From assembly GCF_005925325.1 (NCBI RefSeq), contig NZ_SRMP01000003.1:377210-441209 (forward strand): a stretch of DNA of 64,000 bases, given 5' to 3'. This document shows, piece by piece, positions 16,576 through 25,453 of the stretch. Both the position numbers and the translations under genes were made by a program. This DNA is from Pedobacter helvus (GTDB lineage: Bacteria > Bacteroidota > Bacteroidia > Sphingobacteriales > Sphingobacteriaceae). A model generated the notes under the pieces. That model saw nothing but the letters and a program-made list of their open reading frames with translations. It was not told where the DNA came from and ran no database searches. Within the stretch, counting starts at the first letter, position 1; the number at the start of each line of letters is the position of its first letter.

Positions 16576-18180
16576 TTAAACTACAATCTCGGCAAGTTTT
16601 GGCATTCCTTTTCTTAACTCATCGTCTGCAAACTCTTCAAAAGCTTTAAAATTTTCTAAAAACGCTTTTGCCAATTCGTTTGCCTTAACATCGTAATCAT
16701 TTGCATTATCCCAAGTATTTCTTGGATTTAAAACTTCAGCGGGAACATTTGCGCAGCTAACAGGCATTGCTAGCCCAAAAACAGGATGTTCTACAAAAGA
16801 TGTATTTTCTAGCTCGCCGCTTAATGCAGCTGTGATCATTGCCCTGGTATAAGATAATTTCATTCTATTGCCCACACCATAAGGACCACCACTCCATCCA
16901 GTGTTTACCAACCATACATTTACCTGATGTTTTTTCATTTTTTCGCCCAGCAGCTTGGCATAAGCGGTTGGATGTAAAGGCAAAAACGCCTTTCCGAAAC
17001 ACGCCGAAAAAGTTAATTGTGGCTCTGTAACTCCTGTTTCTGTTCCAGCCACTTTAGCTGTGTAGCCAGAAATAAAGTGGAACATTGCTTGTGCTGTGGT
17101 TAGTTTTGATATCGGAGGCAATACACCAAAGGCATCTGCCGTTAAAAAGAAAATGTTTTTTGGAACCGGAGCCACAGAAGGCTCTAATGCATTTTCTATA
17201 TAATGTAAAGGATAGGCAACTCTTGTGTTTTCCGTCTTTTCAATGTTTGCGAAATCTACATTTCTAGTTCCTGGAAAGTAATTGGTATTCTCTAACAAAG
17301 ATCCAAATTTGATGGCGTTGAAAATCTGAGGTTCCTTTTCTGCCGTTAGATCAACGCATTTTGCATAGCAACCACCTTCAAAATTAAAGATTGTTCCTTC
17401 GCCCCAACCGTGCTCATCATCACCTACCAAAGCTCTATTTGGATCTGCAGACAAGGTTGTTTTTCCTGTTCCAGACAAACCGAAGAATACCGCAGAATCG
17501 CCGTCCTTTCCAACATTTGCAGAACAATGCATGGATAGGGTATTTTTTTCTTTAGGCAACACAAAATTCAGCACCGAAAAAATACCTTTCTTAATTTCTC
17601 CAGTATAGGCTGTACCTCCTATCAGGATGATTTTTTTAGAGAAATTTAGAATAGAAAAATTCTCTTGCCTAGTACCATCCGTTGATGGATCGGCTAAAAA
17701 TGATGGGATAGCTATAATTGTCCACTCTGGTTGAGCAGGCAACTCTTCTTCTCCGTACCTTAAAAAAAGGTTGTTTGCAAATATGTTTTGAAAAGCGTAC
17801 TCAGTAATTACCCTAATACTAGTACTATAATTTTTATTAGCACATGCGTAAGCATCTCTTACATAAACCTCTTTGTCGTTTAAATAGGTTTGCATCTTTT
17901 GAAAAAGCGCATCGAAATGCTGCGTGCTTATTTTAATATTGATATCTCCCCACCAAACGCTGTCATTTGTTAAATCGTCGGCAACGATAAATCTGTCTTT
18001 GGGAGACCGGCCTTTGAATTTTCCGGTATCGATAGCCAGCGCACCAGAATCGGCGATTGTGCCTTCTCCGTTCTTGATCGCTTCTTCGACTAACTCGGGG
18101 ATGCTTAGCTGATATTTGAATTGCAGCGAAGCCAAACCTAGGTAAGCTAACTGAGGTTTTTGGATACTATATTTGGTCAT
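16576..18180 (-). CDS. pckA: Phosphoenolpyruvate carboxykinase (ATP)
   Basis: 534 residues, usual length. Catalyses ATP-dependent conversion of oxaloacetate to PEP and CO2, the entry to gluconeogenesis (or the reverse, fixing CO2 in fermenters). Visible motifs: substrate loop GRSPKDRF (58-64), kinase-1a P-loop GLSGTGKTTLSADP (234-247), metal-binding GDDEHGWGEG (253-262) and FEGGCYAK. Monocistronic, with its own terminator. Confidence 0.97.
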   Translation of the reverse strand: MTKYSIQKPQLAYLGLASLQFKYQLSIPELVEEAIKNGEGTIADSGALAIDTGKFKGRSPKDRFIVADDLTNDSVWWGDINIKISTQHFDALFQKMQTYLNDKEVYVRDAYACANKNYSTSIRVITEYAFQNIFANNLFLRYGEEELPAQPEWTIIAIPSFLADPSTDGTRQENFSILNFSKKIILIGGTAYTGEIKKGIFSVLNFVLPKEKNTLSMHCSANVGKDGDSAVFFGLSGTGKTTLSADPNRALVGDDEHGWGEGTIFNFEGGCYAKCVDLTAEKEPQIFNAIKFGSLLENTNYFPGTRNVDFANIEKTENTRVAYPLHYIENALEPSVAPVPKNIFFLTADAFGVLPPISKLTTAQAMFHFISGYTAKVAGTETGVTEPQLTFSACFGKAFLPLHPTAYAKLLGEKMKKHQVNVWLVNTGWSGGPYGVGNRMKLSYTRAMITAALSGELENTSFVEHPVFGLAMPVSCANVPAEVLNPRNTWDNANDYDVKANELAKAFLENFKAFEEFADDELRKGMPKLAEIVV

Positions 18181-18315
18181 ATTTTTGGTTTAAATACGGA
18201 CCAAAGCTAAGGAGATATTTATGCAAAAAATGCCATTTTTAGATAAAAATTTTACTTATTGTGGCATTTACACTAAGAACTAAATAATTGATTTACAATT
18301 AAATACAAATAAAAA

Positions 18316-18672
18316 TCAACCTCCAGACTTCTTCACTTTATATCCTTCCTTTTGCAGAAATAAAAATGCTTTTTCTTTAAAATCTCCCTGCAAAATGACT
18401 TCGCCATCTTTAGCGCTTCCGCCTACCCCACATTTTGTCTTTAAGGTTTTGGTTAATTTCTCCAAATCAGCATCTGTACCCACAAAACCAGTAATTAAGG
18501 TTACCGTTTTGCCGCCACGATTTTTTCGATCTAGCATTACCCTTAAATCTTGTTGCGCATTGGGCAATGTTTCTTGCTCTTGCGTTTCATGATTTTCGTA
18601 AACAAAATCAGGATCGGTAGAAAACATCACTCCACTAAAATCGTTAAAAGTATTTTTCTTTTGCTTGCTCAT
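18316..18672 (-). CDS. SUI1/eIF1-like translation initiation factor (YciH family)
   Basis: 118 residues. The C-terminal two thirds is the SUI1 fold: RKNRGGKTVTLITGF, then LKTKCGVGGSAKDGEVILQG and a closing EKAFLFLQKEGYKVKKSG. Family members resemble eukaryotic eIF1 and E. coli YciH, which influences start-site fidelity; the bacterial role is only partly understood. The gene stands alone between pckA and the lipid kinase, 37 nt behind the latter. Confidence 0.9.
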   Translation of the reverse strand: MSKQKKNTFNDFSGVMFSTDPDFVYENHETQEQETLPNAQQDLRVMLDRKNRGGKTVTLITGFVGTDADLEKLTKTLKTKCGVGGSAKDGEVILQGDFKEKAFLFLQKEGYKVKKSGG

Positions 18673-18709
18673 ATTGATAGGATCAGGAACTAGGTGTAAG
18701 GTATTAATT

Positions 18710-19594
18710 TTAATTGCTTAAGATCTTTAACGACGCTGGAACTATTTTTATTTCCAAACTTTCGCCCAATTGTAGCGGTTCTCCGTCTAGATGTACTGCA
18801 TCTGGCGCATTTCTTTCTATCTTGATGTGCTTTCCTCTAATTATCTTCACCAAGCTAGATTTATGTGTTTTTGCGGTAATCATTTGGAACGCTAAAACAG
18901 GGAGTTTTACCAAAGATATGGGATGAATAATACAGACATCCAAATAACCATCTATTAAGGAAGATTTTGGTGAGATGTAAACATTGTTTCCATATTGCGA
19001 AGAATTGGCAATACTTATAGCGAAGGCATCATTGTCATATTTTACACCATCAATATCGATGCGGTAAGGTTGAGCTTTGTAGGTTGTAATTTCCTTAAAA
19101 CCTAGTTCTACGTAACTCTTCAACCCTCTTTTTTTATTTCCAGCAAAAACGGAACTCAAATGTGCATCGAAGCCCATCCCAGCCATGTTAAAGAACTTTT
19201 TACCATTTAATTCTGCAGTATCGATAACCTGATGTTTTCCCGTATTGATTAGTGAAATTGCCTTTTGTGCCGTTAATGGGATATTTAGAAACCTAGCCAA
19301 TCCGTTGCCCGAACCGAAAGGTATGATAGCCAGTATTTTATCGCTATGCACCAATTTACTTGCCACCTCATTTATGGTACCATCGCCACCAACAGCTACA
19401 ATGATATCGTAATTTTTCTTCTCGGCTTCTTCTGCTAATTCTGAGGCATGCCCCACATATTCCGTAAAAGCATATATCGGTGCAAATTTTTCCTTGTCAA
19501 GATATTGATCTATTAAAGATGGTAAACTCGATTTCTTTTTTCCGCCAGAAATTGGGTTGATAATAAAGAAGATATTAGACTTGTTTACCGACAT
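18710..19594 (-). CDS. Diacylglycerol kinase-family lipid kinase (YegS/DgkB-like)
   Basis: 294 residues. Catalytic-domain signatures VAVGGDGTINEVASKL (about 63-78) and IPFGSGNGLARFLNIP (about 90-106) are intact, and the C-terminal beta-sandwich contains SLIDGYLDVCII. Such enzymes phosphorylate diacylglycerol or related lipids for phospholipid turnover; substrate cannot be told from sequence. N-terminal FFIINPISGGKKKSSL is the usual beginning. The upstream region is shared with the divergently transcribed metK. Confidence 0.92.
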   Translation of the reverse strand: MSVNKSNIFFIINPISGGKKKSSLPSLIDQYLDKEKFAPIYAFTEYVGHASELAEEAEKKNYDIIVAVGGDGTINEVASKLVHSDKILAIIPFGSGNGLARFLNIPLTAQKAISLINTGKHQVIDTAELNGKKFFNMAGMGFDAHLSSVFAGNKKRGLKSYVELGFKEITTYKAQPYRIDIDGVKYDNDAFAISIANSSQYGNNVYISPKSSLIDGYLDVCIIHPISLVKLPVLAFQMITAKTHKSSLVKIIRGKHIKIERNAPDAVHLDGEPLQLGESLEIKIVPASLKILSN

Positions 19595-19625
19595 AAATAA
19601 TTAGCACACAAAATAATCGATAATT

Positions 19626-19657
19626 TTTGAGTATTAAAATTTATTGTGGTAGTTTTG
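19626..19657 (+). promoter_or_regulatory. Bacteroidota-type promoter for metK
   Basis: TTTG (19626-19629), 20-nt spacer, TAGTTTTG (19650-19657): a full match to the phylum consensus. The predicted start is near 19662, so transcription would begin right at the 5' edge of the riboswitch candidate. Confidence 0.85.
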
Positions 19658-19664
19658 CGGCGTT

Positions 19665-19733
19665 AGAGTGGACTGATTTGCTAATTCCAACGGTGTTGGA
19701 ACTGATTGCAACCACGTAAAAAAAAGTGCTAAT
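19665..19733 (+). ncRNA. SAM-II riboswitch candidate in the metK leader
   Basis: Elements of the SAM-II aptamer occur in order: P1 5' strand GTGG (19668-19671), CTGATTTG, then ATTGCAA immediately followed by P1 3' strand CCAC (19712-19715), then GT, an A-run and GTGCTAA, the pseudoknot strand. These match by eye the known metX SAM-II aptamer (UGAUUU ... AUUGCAA-P1' ... GUAGCUAA). Unusual: a 7-bp perfect hairpin (TTCCAAC-GGT-GTTGGAA, 19685-19701) is inserted in loop 1. The ATG is 85 nt further on, whereas SAM-II usually lies against the ribosome-binding site. Context is ideal: metK makes SAM. A covariance-model search would settle it. Confidence 0.8.
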
Positions 19734-19818
19734 TTATTTCTACACTTCTATTTACAGCCTTTAAAAAGGTCTTGCCATTTTAACTTTTATCGTTTGTTTA
19801 TTTTAATAAAAAATTAAA

Positions 19819-21105
19819 ATGTCGTATTTATTTACATCAGAATCGGTATCTGAAGGTCACCCAGATAAAATTGCGGACCAAATTTCGGATGCTTTAATCG
19901 ACAACTTTTTAGCCTTTGATCCAGAATCTAAAGTAGCTTGCGAAACCTTGGTTACAACAGGTCAGGTTATTTTAGCGGGAGAGGTAAAATCCAAAACATA
20001 TTTAGACGTTCAGCAAATTGCTAGAGATGTAATCAAGAAAATTGGTTACACCAAAAGCGAATATATGTTCGAAGCAAATTCTTGCGGCGTACTTTCTGCT
20101 ATTCACGAGCAATCTCAAGATATTAACCAAGGAGTAGATAGAACTAACAAAGAAGAGCAAGGCGCCGGCGATCAAGGGATGATGTTTGGTTATGCAACTA
20201 ACGAAACTGAAAACTATATGCCTTTGGCGCTTGACTTATCTCACGCTTTGTTGAGGGAATTAGCAGTTTTAAGGAGAGAGAACAATGAAATTACTTACTT
20301 ACGCCCTGACGCTAAATCTCAAGTAACGTTAGAATACGCTGATGACAATCAACCGCAAAGAATTGATGCCATTGTAATTTCTACGCAACACGATGATTTT
20401 GTGAAAGCTAAATCTGATTCTAAAGCGGATAAAGATGCCGCAAACGATGAGATGCTGGTTAAAATCAAAAGTGATTTAATTTCGATTTTAATTCCAAGAG
20501 TTAAAGCTAAATATCCTCAATATGCACACTTATTTAATGATGATATCACTTATCACATTAACCCTACAGGTGTATTTGTTATTGGCGGTCCGCATGGCGA
20601 TACTGGCTTAACTGGCAGAAAAATTATTGTAGACACTTATGGTGGTAAAGGAGCTCACGGTGGTGGTGCATTCTCTGGAAAAGACCCAAGTAAGGTGGAT
20701 AGAAGTGCTGCATACGCTACACGTCATATCGCTAAAAACTTGGTGGCTGCAGGCTTATGTGACGAAGTTTTAGTTCAAGTTTCTTACGCTATCGGCGTGG
20801 CAAAACCTACTTCTATCAACGTAGTAACCTATGGCACTGCTAAAGTTGATTTAACTGACGGAGAAATCAGCAAAAAGGTAGAAAGCATTTTTGATATGCG
20901 TCCTTATTTTATTGAGCAACGTTTAAAATTGAGAAACCCAATTTACAGCGAAACTGCTGCTTATGGCCATATGGGTCGTCAAGCGGAAACAGTTACTAAA
21001 TCTTTCAAATCTCCAAATGGCGAAGAAAAAACAGTAACGGTAGAATTGTTTACTTGGGAAAAACTAGATTACATAGACCAAGTTAAAGCCGCTTTCGGTT
21101 TATAA
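19819..21105 (+). CDS. metK: S-adenosylmethionine synthase
   Basis: 428 residues; joins methionine and ATP to make SAM. Signatures: [17 protein letters not shown] at the N-terminus, [12 protein letters not shown] hexapeptide region (about 115-125) and the glycine-rich [20 protein letters not shown] (about 275-294). Slightly longer than the E. coli enzyme (384) through inserts usual in Bacteroidota. Preceded by a consensus promoter and a SAM-II riboswitch candidate, so feedback repression by SAM is likely; followed by a palindromic terminator. Confidence 0.98.
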   Translation: MSYLFTSESVSEGHPDKIADQISDALIDNFLAFDPESKVACETLVTTGQVILAGEVKSKTYLDVQQIARDVIKKIGYTKSEYMFEANSCGVLSAIHEQSQDINQGVDRTNKEEQGAGDQGMMFGYATNETENYMPLALDLSHALLRELAVLRRENNEITYLRPDAKSQVTLEYADDNQPQRIDAIVISTQHDDFVKAKSDSKADKDAANDEMLVKIKSDLISILIPRVKAKYPQYAHLFNDDITYHINPTGVFVIGGPHGDTGLTGRKIIVDTYGGKGAHGGGAFSGKDPSKVDRSAAYATRHIAKNLVAAGLCDEVLVQVSYAIGVAKPTSINVVTYGTAKVDLTDGEISKKVESIFDMRPYFIEQRLKLRNPIYSETAAYGHMGRQAETVTKSFKSPNGEEKTVTVELFTWEKLDYIDQVKAAFGL

Positions 21106-21142
21106 TATTAAACCACACAGATTTCGTGGTTTTAACATATTA

Positions 21143-21189
21143 GCCACAGATACACAGATTAACAACATCTGTGCATCTGTGGCTTTTTT
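21143..21189 (+). terminator. metK terminator made of a dispersed palindrome
   Basis: GCCACAGATACACAGAT (21143-21159) pairs with ATCTGTGCATCTGTGGC (21167-21183), then T6. It is a second copy of the repeat at 2413-2457, here placed so that it functions as a terminator. Confidence 0.85.
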
Positions 21190-21201
21190 ATTGGTTCCAC
21201 T

Positions 21202-21738
21202 TTATATTCCTTTAGCACTCATAAAGCTTTTCTCTTCGTCTAGTAAATATTTATCATCTATCGCATAAGTATTTATTTTATTGATGCCCATCTCATCAAT
21301 TACGTCTACAAAGTTTTTATAAACGGATGTACTTGTAGGCTTAATAATTACGTACATTTCTTGATCTTTTGACGCTTTGTGAGTTTCGGCTACTATCTTT
21401 TGATTAGCGAGCAAAGTGTTTCTAATTTCAGAAAGGTTAGCGATTTGCATGGGGCTTTTTGCTGCTTCTCCTAAATAGTAAGCCACTTTGTCATCCTTAC
21501 CGAGTAAAACAGTTAAGGTTCTAGAGGCTGGCCAAGGTTCTTGCTGCGTTATGTCATCAATTGGAACAGGTTTAGCAATCTCCATTGCACTCATCTTACT
21601 TAAAGAAGTAGTTAACATGAAGAAAGTGATGAGCAGAAATGCCAAGTCTACCATGGCGGTTAAATCAACTCTTGGAGTAGGTTTTCGTGAGCTTCCTTTT
21701 ACGGCCTTGCCGCTTTGAGGAACGTTAAGTGTTGCCAT
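21202..21738 (-). CDS. Orphan ExbD-family protein
   Basis: 178 residues from the ATG at 21738 (MATLNVPQSGKAVKGSSRK); a longer frame to 21777 uses a non-ATG start. One membrane helix (RVDLTAMVDLAFLLITFFML, with the proton-path Asp) and a periplasmic domain with NFVDVIDEMGINKINTYA. It is a close paralogue of the second ExbD in the 14.2 kb operon but has no ExbB or TonB beside it. It may supply an alternative stator to the main ExbB, or be a leftover duplicate; the intact frame argues for use. Confidence 0.9.
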   Translation of the reverse strand: MATLNVPQSGKAVKGSSRKPTPRVDLTAMVDLAFLLITFFMLTTSLSKMSAMEIAKPVPIDDITQQEPWPASRTLTVLLGKDDKVAYYLGEAAKSPMQIANLSEIRNTLLANQKIVAETHKASKDQEMYVIIKPTSTSVYKNFVDVIDEMGINKINTYAIDDKYLLDEEKSFMSAKGI

Positions 21739-21784
21739 ATTTAGTTTAGTTTTAAGGATGATGACAACTTCGAGCACTTTACAT

Positions 21785-21811
21785 AAAAAAAGCGATCAAA
21801 ATTTAATCGCT
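21785..21811 (-). terminator. Terminator of sodC
   Basis: AGCGAT (21791-21796) faces ATCGCT (21806-21811), followed on the minus strand by T6, 14 nt behind the superoxide dismutase stop. Confidence 0.7.
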
Positions 21812-21824
21812 CTCTTTTAGCTCT

Positions 21825-22352
21825 CTATTTTACGGCAGCTATTACACCGCAGCCAACACGTGGTCCAGAATTGCCGGTGGGTTGTGTAACATAGTCGTCT
21901 GTGCCGCCATGAACAATAATACCTCTACCTATGATATTTTTTGCATCGCCATCAGCAATACTCCATCTAAAAGTACTTACCGAAATTTTAGCATGCCCTT
22001 TACTATCTAGCGGAATGTTTCCGATATCGCCAGAGTGATAACTATCAGATTCCCATTTACCATGCGATTCGCTAGTTGGGTTCCAATGTCCATGCGTATT
22101 TTCTCCCATGTTACCACAATCGCCATGTTCGTGAAAATGAACTGCAACTGTACTATCGGCACGTTCGGGCATATTAATCTCTAAATCCATTTTTATTTTA
22201 CCATCTGCCAATTGAAAAAATTTCGCTGAGCCAATTGGTTGATTGGTGGCTGTTGAATTCAAAACTGAACTAGCTACTTCTCGTTCTTTATTTGCGCAAG
22301 ATGCTAAGGTAGCAGACAAACCTAATGCTAAGTATAAAATGTAATGTTTCAT
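21825..22352 (-). CDS. sodC: Cu/Zn superoxide dismutase, lipoprotein
   Basis: 175 residues with a lipobox (ATLASC, Cys19), so anchored in an envelope membrane, where it converts superoxide to peroxide. Metal ligands by alignment: HFH (Cu), the bridging His in HGHWNP, then ESHGK and SYHSGD for Zn, and the last Cu His in IIVHGGTDD. The disulfide pair (GDCGN and VGCGVI) and the active-site Arg (SGPRVGCG) are present. Odd: the usual HxHEFGD reads HFHEHGD, putting an extra His where a conserved Phe stands. Confidence 0.94.
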   Translation of the reverse strand: MKHYILYLALGLSATLASCANKEREVASSVLNSTATNQPIGSAKFFQLADGKIKMDLEINMPERADSTVAVHFHEHGDCGNMGENTHGHWNPTSESHGKWESDSYHSGDIGNIPLDSKGHAKISVSTFRWSIADGDAKNIIGRGIIVHGGTDDYVTQPTGNSGPRVGCGVIAAVK

Positions 22353-22528
22353 ATTCTTTGTTTTAAGGTGATTTCTGTATATCCTATTAATAATAAGTAT
22401 TTAGAAGGCGATAGCAGAACATTCAAATCATCCTTTTAGTTTTTATTGAGGGCGTGTTTTTTAAAGCACAAAAAGAAAAACCATTCTCATGTAGGGTTGT
22501 TTTATATGCAGATCAAGAATTAAACGTT

Positions 22529-22876
22529 ATGGAACAGCCAGTAGAAATGAATACCCTTAGTCAGATTTTAGAGAAGTTAAGAACCAAGGGGATAGATAAT
22601 GAGTTAAAAATGACTGACCATGGTAAAATGCAGTCGAAAACTTTAAATAAGATATATACACCTGAAGACTTAAATATTGTAAAAACTTACAGGTTTGAGG
22701 GAATGTCGGATCCTGGAGATAACTCTGTATTATACATGATAGAAGATAGCGATAAAAATATAGGCTATATTTTAGATTCCTATGGTGCCTATTCAGATAA
22801 TGATGGACCTGCCTTCGCTGATTTTCTTAAAAAAATTAATACGGTTGATAGAGACGAACAAGAGCTTTTTAAGTAA
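22529..22876 (+). CDS. Small conserved protein of the family often mislabelled phosphoribosylpyrophosphate synthetase
   Basis: 115 residues from the ATG at 22529 (MEQPVEMNTLSQILEKL); the longer frame starts with GTG at 22454. It resembles a small Bacteroidota family with the pattern HYRFEGMTDPxDxxVxYxI and GxxxxxYGxYSD, seen here as TYRFEGMSDPGDNSVLYMI and ILDSYGAYSDNDG. No PRPP-binding loop or synthetase domain is present, so the database name sometimes given to this family is not justified. Function unknown. Single gene with its own terminator. Confidence 0.8.
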   Translation: MEQPVEMNTLSQILEKLRTKGIDNELKMTDHGKMQSKTLNKIYTPEDLNIVKTYRFEGMSDPGDNSVLYMIEDSDKNIGYILDSYGAYSDNDGPAFADFLKKINTVDRDEQELFK

Positions 22877-22897
22877 GATTGTCTCTCTTTAAATAAC

Positions 22898-22925
22898 AAA
22901 AGGCCATCTTAGTTGATGGCCTTTT
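22898..22925. terminator. Bidirectional terminator between convergent genes
   Basis: AAAAGGCCATC (22898-22908) and GATGGCCTTTT (22915-22925) form an 11-bp stem with a 6-nt loop and A/T ends on both sides. It serves the small gene on the left and the oxidoreductase gene on the right. Confidence 0.9.
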
Positions 22926-22928
22926 CTG

Positions 22929-24275
22929 TTAATATCCACTATCATTTAGTGCGAAAGTGTTTTTTCTATCCTTCCATTTACCTTGCGTAAAATCTGGGAA
23001 CTCTTGCGGCTTATTTCCTTCTTTTAATGATTTGGTAGATAAAGGTGTAATTACACTCATGGTTACCGAATCGTACACATCTATTGGCGTCTGTTTCTTG
23101 TCTTTTACTGCGATGACAAATGCGTTGAATACAAACCAGTCCATACCACCGTGGCCCGCACCCAAGGCATTACTTTCGTACTTCTTCCAAAGAGGATGAT
23201 CGTACTTCTTAAACCAATCTTCTGCTTTATCCCAAGCGTGCGGCTTAGAAACGCCTTCGATATGAACTGATTTATTTACATCCATCCACAAACCATCAGT
23301 TCCCTGAATTCTAAAACCAAGCGAATATGGTCGAGGCAAATGTGTATCATGCGTTAACATCACTGTTTCGCCATTAGCACAATTCAATAAAGTAGTTGTA
23401 ACATCGCCATTTTTATATTTGATTTTTGCATTTGGATGTCCTGGCGATTTTTTTTCTACATAGTCTGCCAAACCTCTAGCCTTCGAACTGAACGAGACTA
23501 AATTTGTAAATCTATTGCCTCTATTGATATCTACACATTGCATAATTGGCCCAACCCCGTGAGTAGGATATAGGTCTCCGTCAACATCGATGTTAAATTG
23601 CGTACGCCATTGCGCCTCACTTAAAGCTTTGGGGCCAAACTCCACTCCACCGCCATAGTACTGTTTCCCGTTATTAAACAGTACTTCTCTTAAATCGTGC
23701 TGATAGCCGCCTTCTAAGTGTACCAATTCTCCAAACAATCCTTGTCTCACCATATTTAACGCCGCTAACACATCCCGACGGTAACACACATTTTCTAAAG
23801 TCATATAAGGCATACCGGTTTTTTCTGATGTCCTTACAATATCCCAATGTTCTTTAACGGTTAGTCCGGCAATTACTTCGCAACCCACATATTTACCTGC
23901 GTTCATCGCATAGATAGATTGTTCATGATGAAACTGCCAAGGCGTAGAAATAATAATCGCATCAAGATCTTTTCGGTCTACCATTGCCTTGTAAGCATCT
24001 AAAGAGCCTGTGTACTCCTTTGCCATAGCTTTACCTGATTTAGCAATTGCCTCTCGGCATATTTTAAGCGAACTTTCTTGCGTATCGCAAACAGCTACAA
24101 TCTCTACATCGTCTCTTAACAAGCCTTCTTTAATATGGTTCATCCCCCTTGCCCCAACGCCGATGTAGCCTAAACGCACTTTATGAACATCTTTAGCAAA
24201 TAATGAACCCGAGGGCAAAATGGTAAAACCTGCTGATGCTATAGCTCCAGTTTTAATAAAATTTCTTCTCTCCAT
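22929..24275 (-). CDS. Gfo/Idh/MocA-family protein, GH109-like, Tat-exported
   Basis: 448 residues. A twin-arginine signal (MERRNFIKTGAIASAGF) suggests folded export with bound NAD. The Rossmann motif LGYIGVGARGMNH (about 34-46) and the dinucleotide-binding AVCDTQ follow. The substrate-domain features (VGCEVIAGLTVKEHW, LYPTHGVGPIMQCVDINRG, HPLWKKY...GGHGGMDW-like sequence AGHGGMDWFVF) resemble glycoside hydrolase family 109, which removes alpha-N-acetylgalactosamine by an NAD-dependent redox mechanism. Substrate is not certain. Monocistronic; no SusCD pair nearby. Confidence 0.85.
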   Translation of the reverse strand: MERRNFIKTGAIASAGFTILPSGSLFAKDVHKVRLGYIGVGARGMNHIKEGLLRDDVEIVAVCDTQESSLKICREAIAKSGKAMAKEYTGSLDAYKAMVDRKDLDAIIISTPWQFHHEQSIYAMNAGKYVGCEVIAGLTVKEHWDIVRTSEKTGMPYMTLENVCYRRDVLAALNMVRQGLFGELVHLEGGYQHDLREVLFNNGKQYYGGGVEFGPKALSEAQWRTQFNIDVDGDLYPTHGVGPIMQCVDINRGNRFTNLVSFSSKARGLADYVEKKSPGHPNAKIKYKNGDVTTTLLNCANGETVMLTHDTHLPRPYSLGFRIQGTDGLWMDVNKSVHIEGVSKPHAWDKAEDWFKKYDHPLWKKYESNALGAGHGGMDWFVFNAFVIAVKDKKQTPIDVYDSVTMSVITPLSTKSLKEGNKPQEFPDFTQGKWKDRKNTFALNDSGY

Positions 24276-24404
24276 ACACTTGGTTTATTTGTGGTTGTAT
24301 TTATGGGCTTAAATTATAAAAAATGATAGACGAAATCTAATTTACACCACACATATTCGAAGTACTAACGTTTGCTATTTATCAATTCCTTATTTTAGCA
24401 TTCG

Positions 24405-24809
24405 ATGAAAAAATCAGTTACGCTTACCTATACGCTCTCTGAGCTTCCGCTTGATGTCAAGTTTGCTGATAAAGTAATTAGTGTCGATTTTACTCCTTAT
24501 GTTAAAAAAGATGAGTTAACTTTTTTATACAAGGAAAGCAAAGAGTTGGTTCAAAAGATCAAAGGCAGTTACCAAAACATTTATCAGAAGCCTTTAAAAA
24601 TCACTGATCCCTCATTCATCGCGGAGATTTGGGGGCACTTGATTGCCTACAGGGCTGCGCTCTGGATGCTGCGCAATATCCGGATATGGCCTGTAAGAAA
24701 ACTGGCAAAGTTTATAGCTTTTAGGAGCGGCGTAGTAGATTGTGGCGAAGGTAAAGTAGATACCAATCGTTGGATTTGGGACATCCTTGGGCGGATGTTT
24801 TTCAGCTAA
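24405..24809 (+). CDS. Hypothetical protein
   Basis: 134 residues, beginning with ATG at 24405 (MKKSVTLTYTLSELPLD). The N-terminal half is charged and mixed alpha/beta; the middle holds an aromatic, hydrophobic patch (IWGHLIAYRAALWMLRNIRIWPV) and the end a DTNRWIWDILGRMF segment. No family recognised. It stands alone with 129 nt of AT-rich DNA in front. Codon use is similar to its neighbours and no alternative frame is better, so I take it as real. Confidence 0.65.
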   Translation: MKKSVTLTYTLSELPLDVKFADKVISVDFTPYVKKDELTFLYKESKELVQKIKGSYQNIYQKPLKITDPSFIAEIWGHLIAYRAALWMLRNIRIWPVRKLAKFIAFRSGVVDCGEGKVDTNRWIWDILGRMFFS

Positions 24810-25035
24810 AAAAATGAAAATCAAGCCAAATTGTAGAAGAAAAACCCCACTTAACCTCACTCTTAGAAATCTAGCACCTCTTTAAAAATCTTAGAGATTT
24901 TAGCTCTACCAAGCAATAATACCCTTATTAACAGGTTTTACTATCGATAACTAGGAGAATTGCCTACTTCTTCTTGCAAATAGCAATAAAGGCATATTTA
25001 TTGTCTAACCTAAAATATCTCAAGTGAACTGACCT

Positions 25036-25422
25036 ATGAAAAAAGAAATATTGATTATTGAAGATGAAAAAATCGTTAGCTATTTTCTCGAGACAAGACT
25101 AAAGAAAGATGATTTCGGTGTAGAAGTAGCATTAGATGGACAAGAGGCGATGCGCAAAATACATCATAAAAAATACGACTTGATATTAACAGACATGATG
25201 ATTCCAAACATATCTGGGCTAGAACTCATTATGAAAATTAAAAGATCTGGGCTTAATTTAAAGACTCCTATTCTGGTACTGTCTAGCCTATCGTCGGCAG
25301 ATTTAATTGTTGATGTATTAAGCAGTGGAGTTAACGATTACATCACCAAACCTTTTTCAATTAAAGTTCTAATGGCTAAAATACATCAGTTGTTAGATGC
25401 CCCAGTATCTGTAACTAACTAA
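25036..25422 (+). CDS. Stand-alone response-regulator receiver domain
   Basis: 128 residues, a single CheY-like receiver with no output domain. Acidic pair Glu9-Asp10, phosphoacceptor Asp53 (LILTDMMIP), the conserved Ser in LVLSSLS and Lys in ITKPF are all present. First gene of the predicted exopolysaccharide operon, 31 nt ahead of the HEAT-repeat gene, so phosphorylation probably controls a protein partner in that assembly rather than DNA binding. Confidence 0.92.
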   Translation: MKKEILIIEDEKIVSYFLETRLKKDDFGVEVALDGQEAMRKIHHKKYDLILTDMMIPNISGLELIMKIKRSGLNLKTPILVLSSLSSADLIVDVLSSGVNDYITKPFSIKVLMAKIHQLLDAPVSVTN

Positions 25423-25453
25423 AGCAGCATTTTTTCACCTAATTCTAGTTATC

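Noticed and set aside
18202..18227. Promoter for pckA
   Set aside because: A TAGCTTTG element is present, but the upstream TTTG lies only 14 nt away, too short for the consensus.
22454..22876. Phosphoribosylpyrophosphate synthetase
   Set aside because: The family often carries that name, but the protein is 115 residues and lacks the PRPP loop and catalytic flexible loop.
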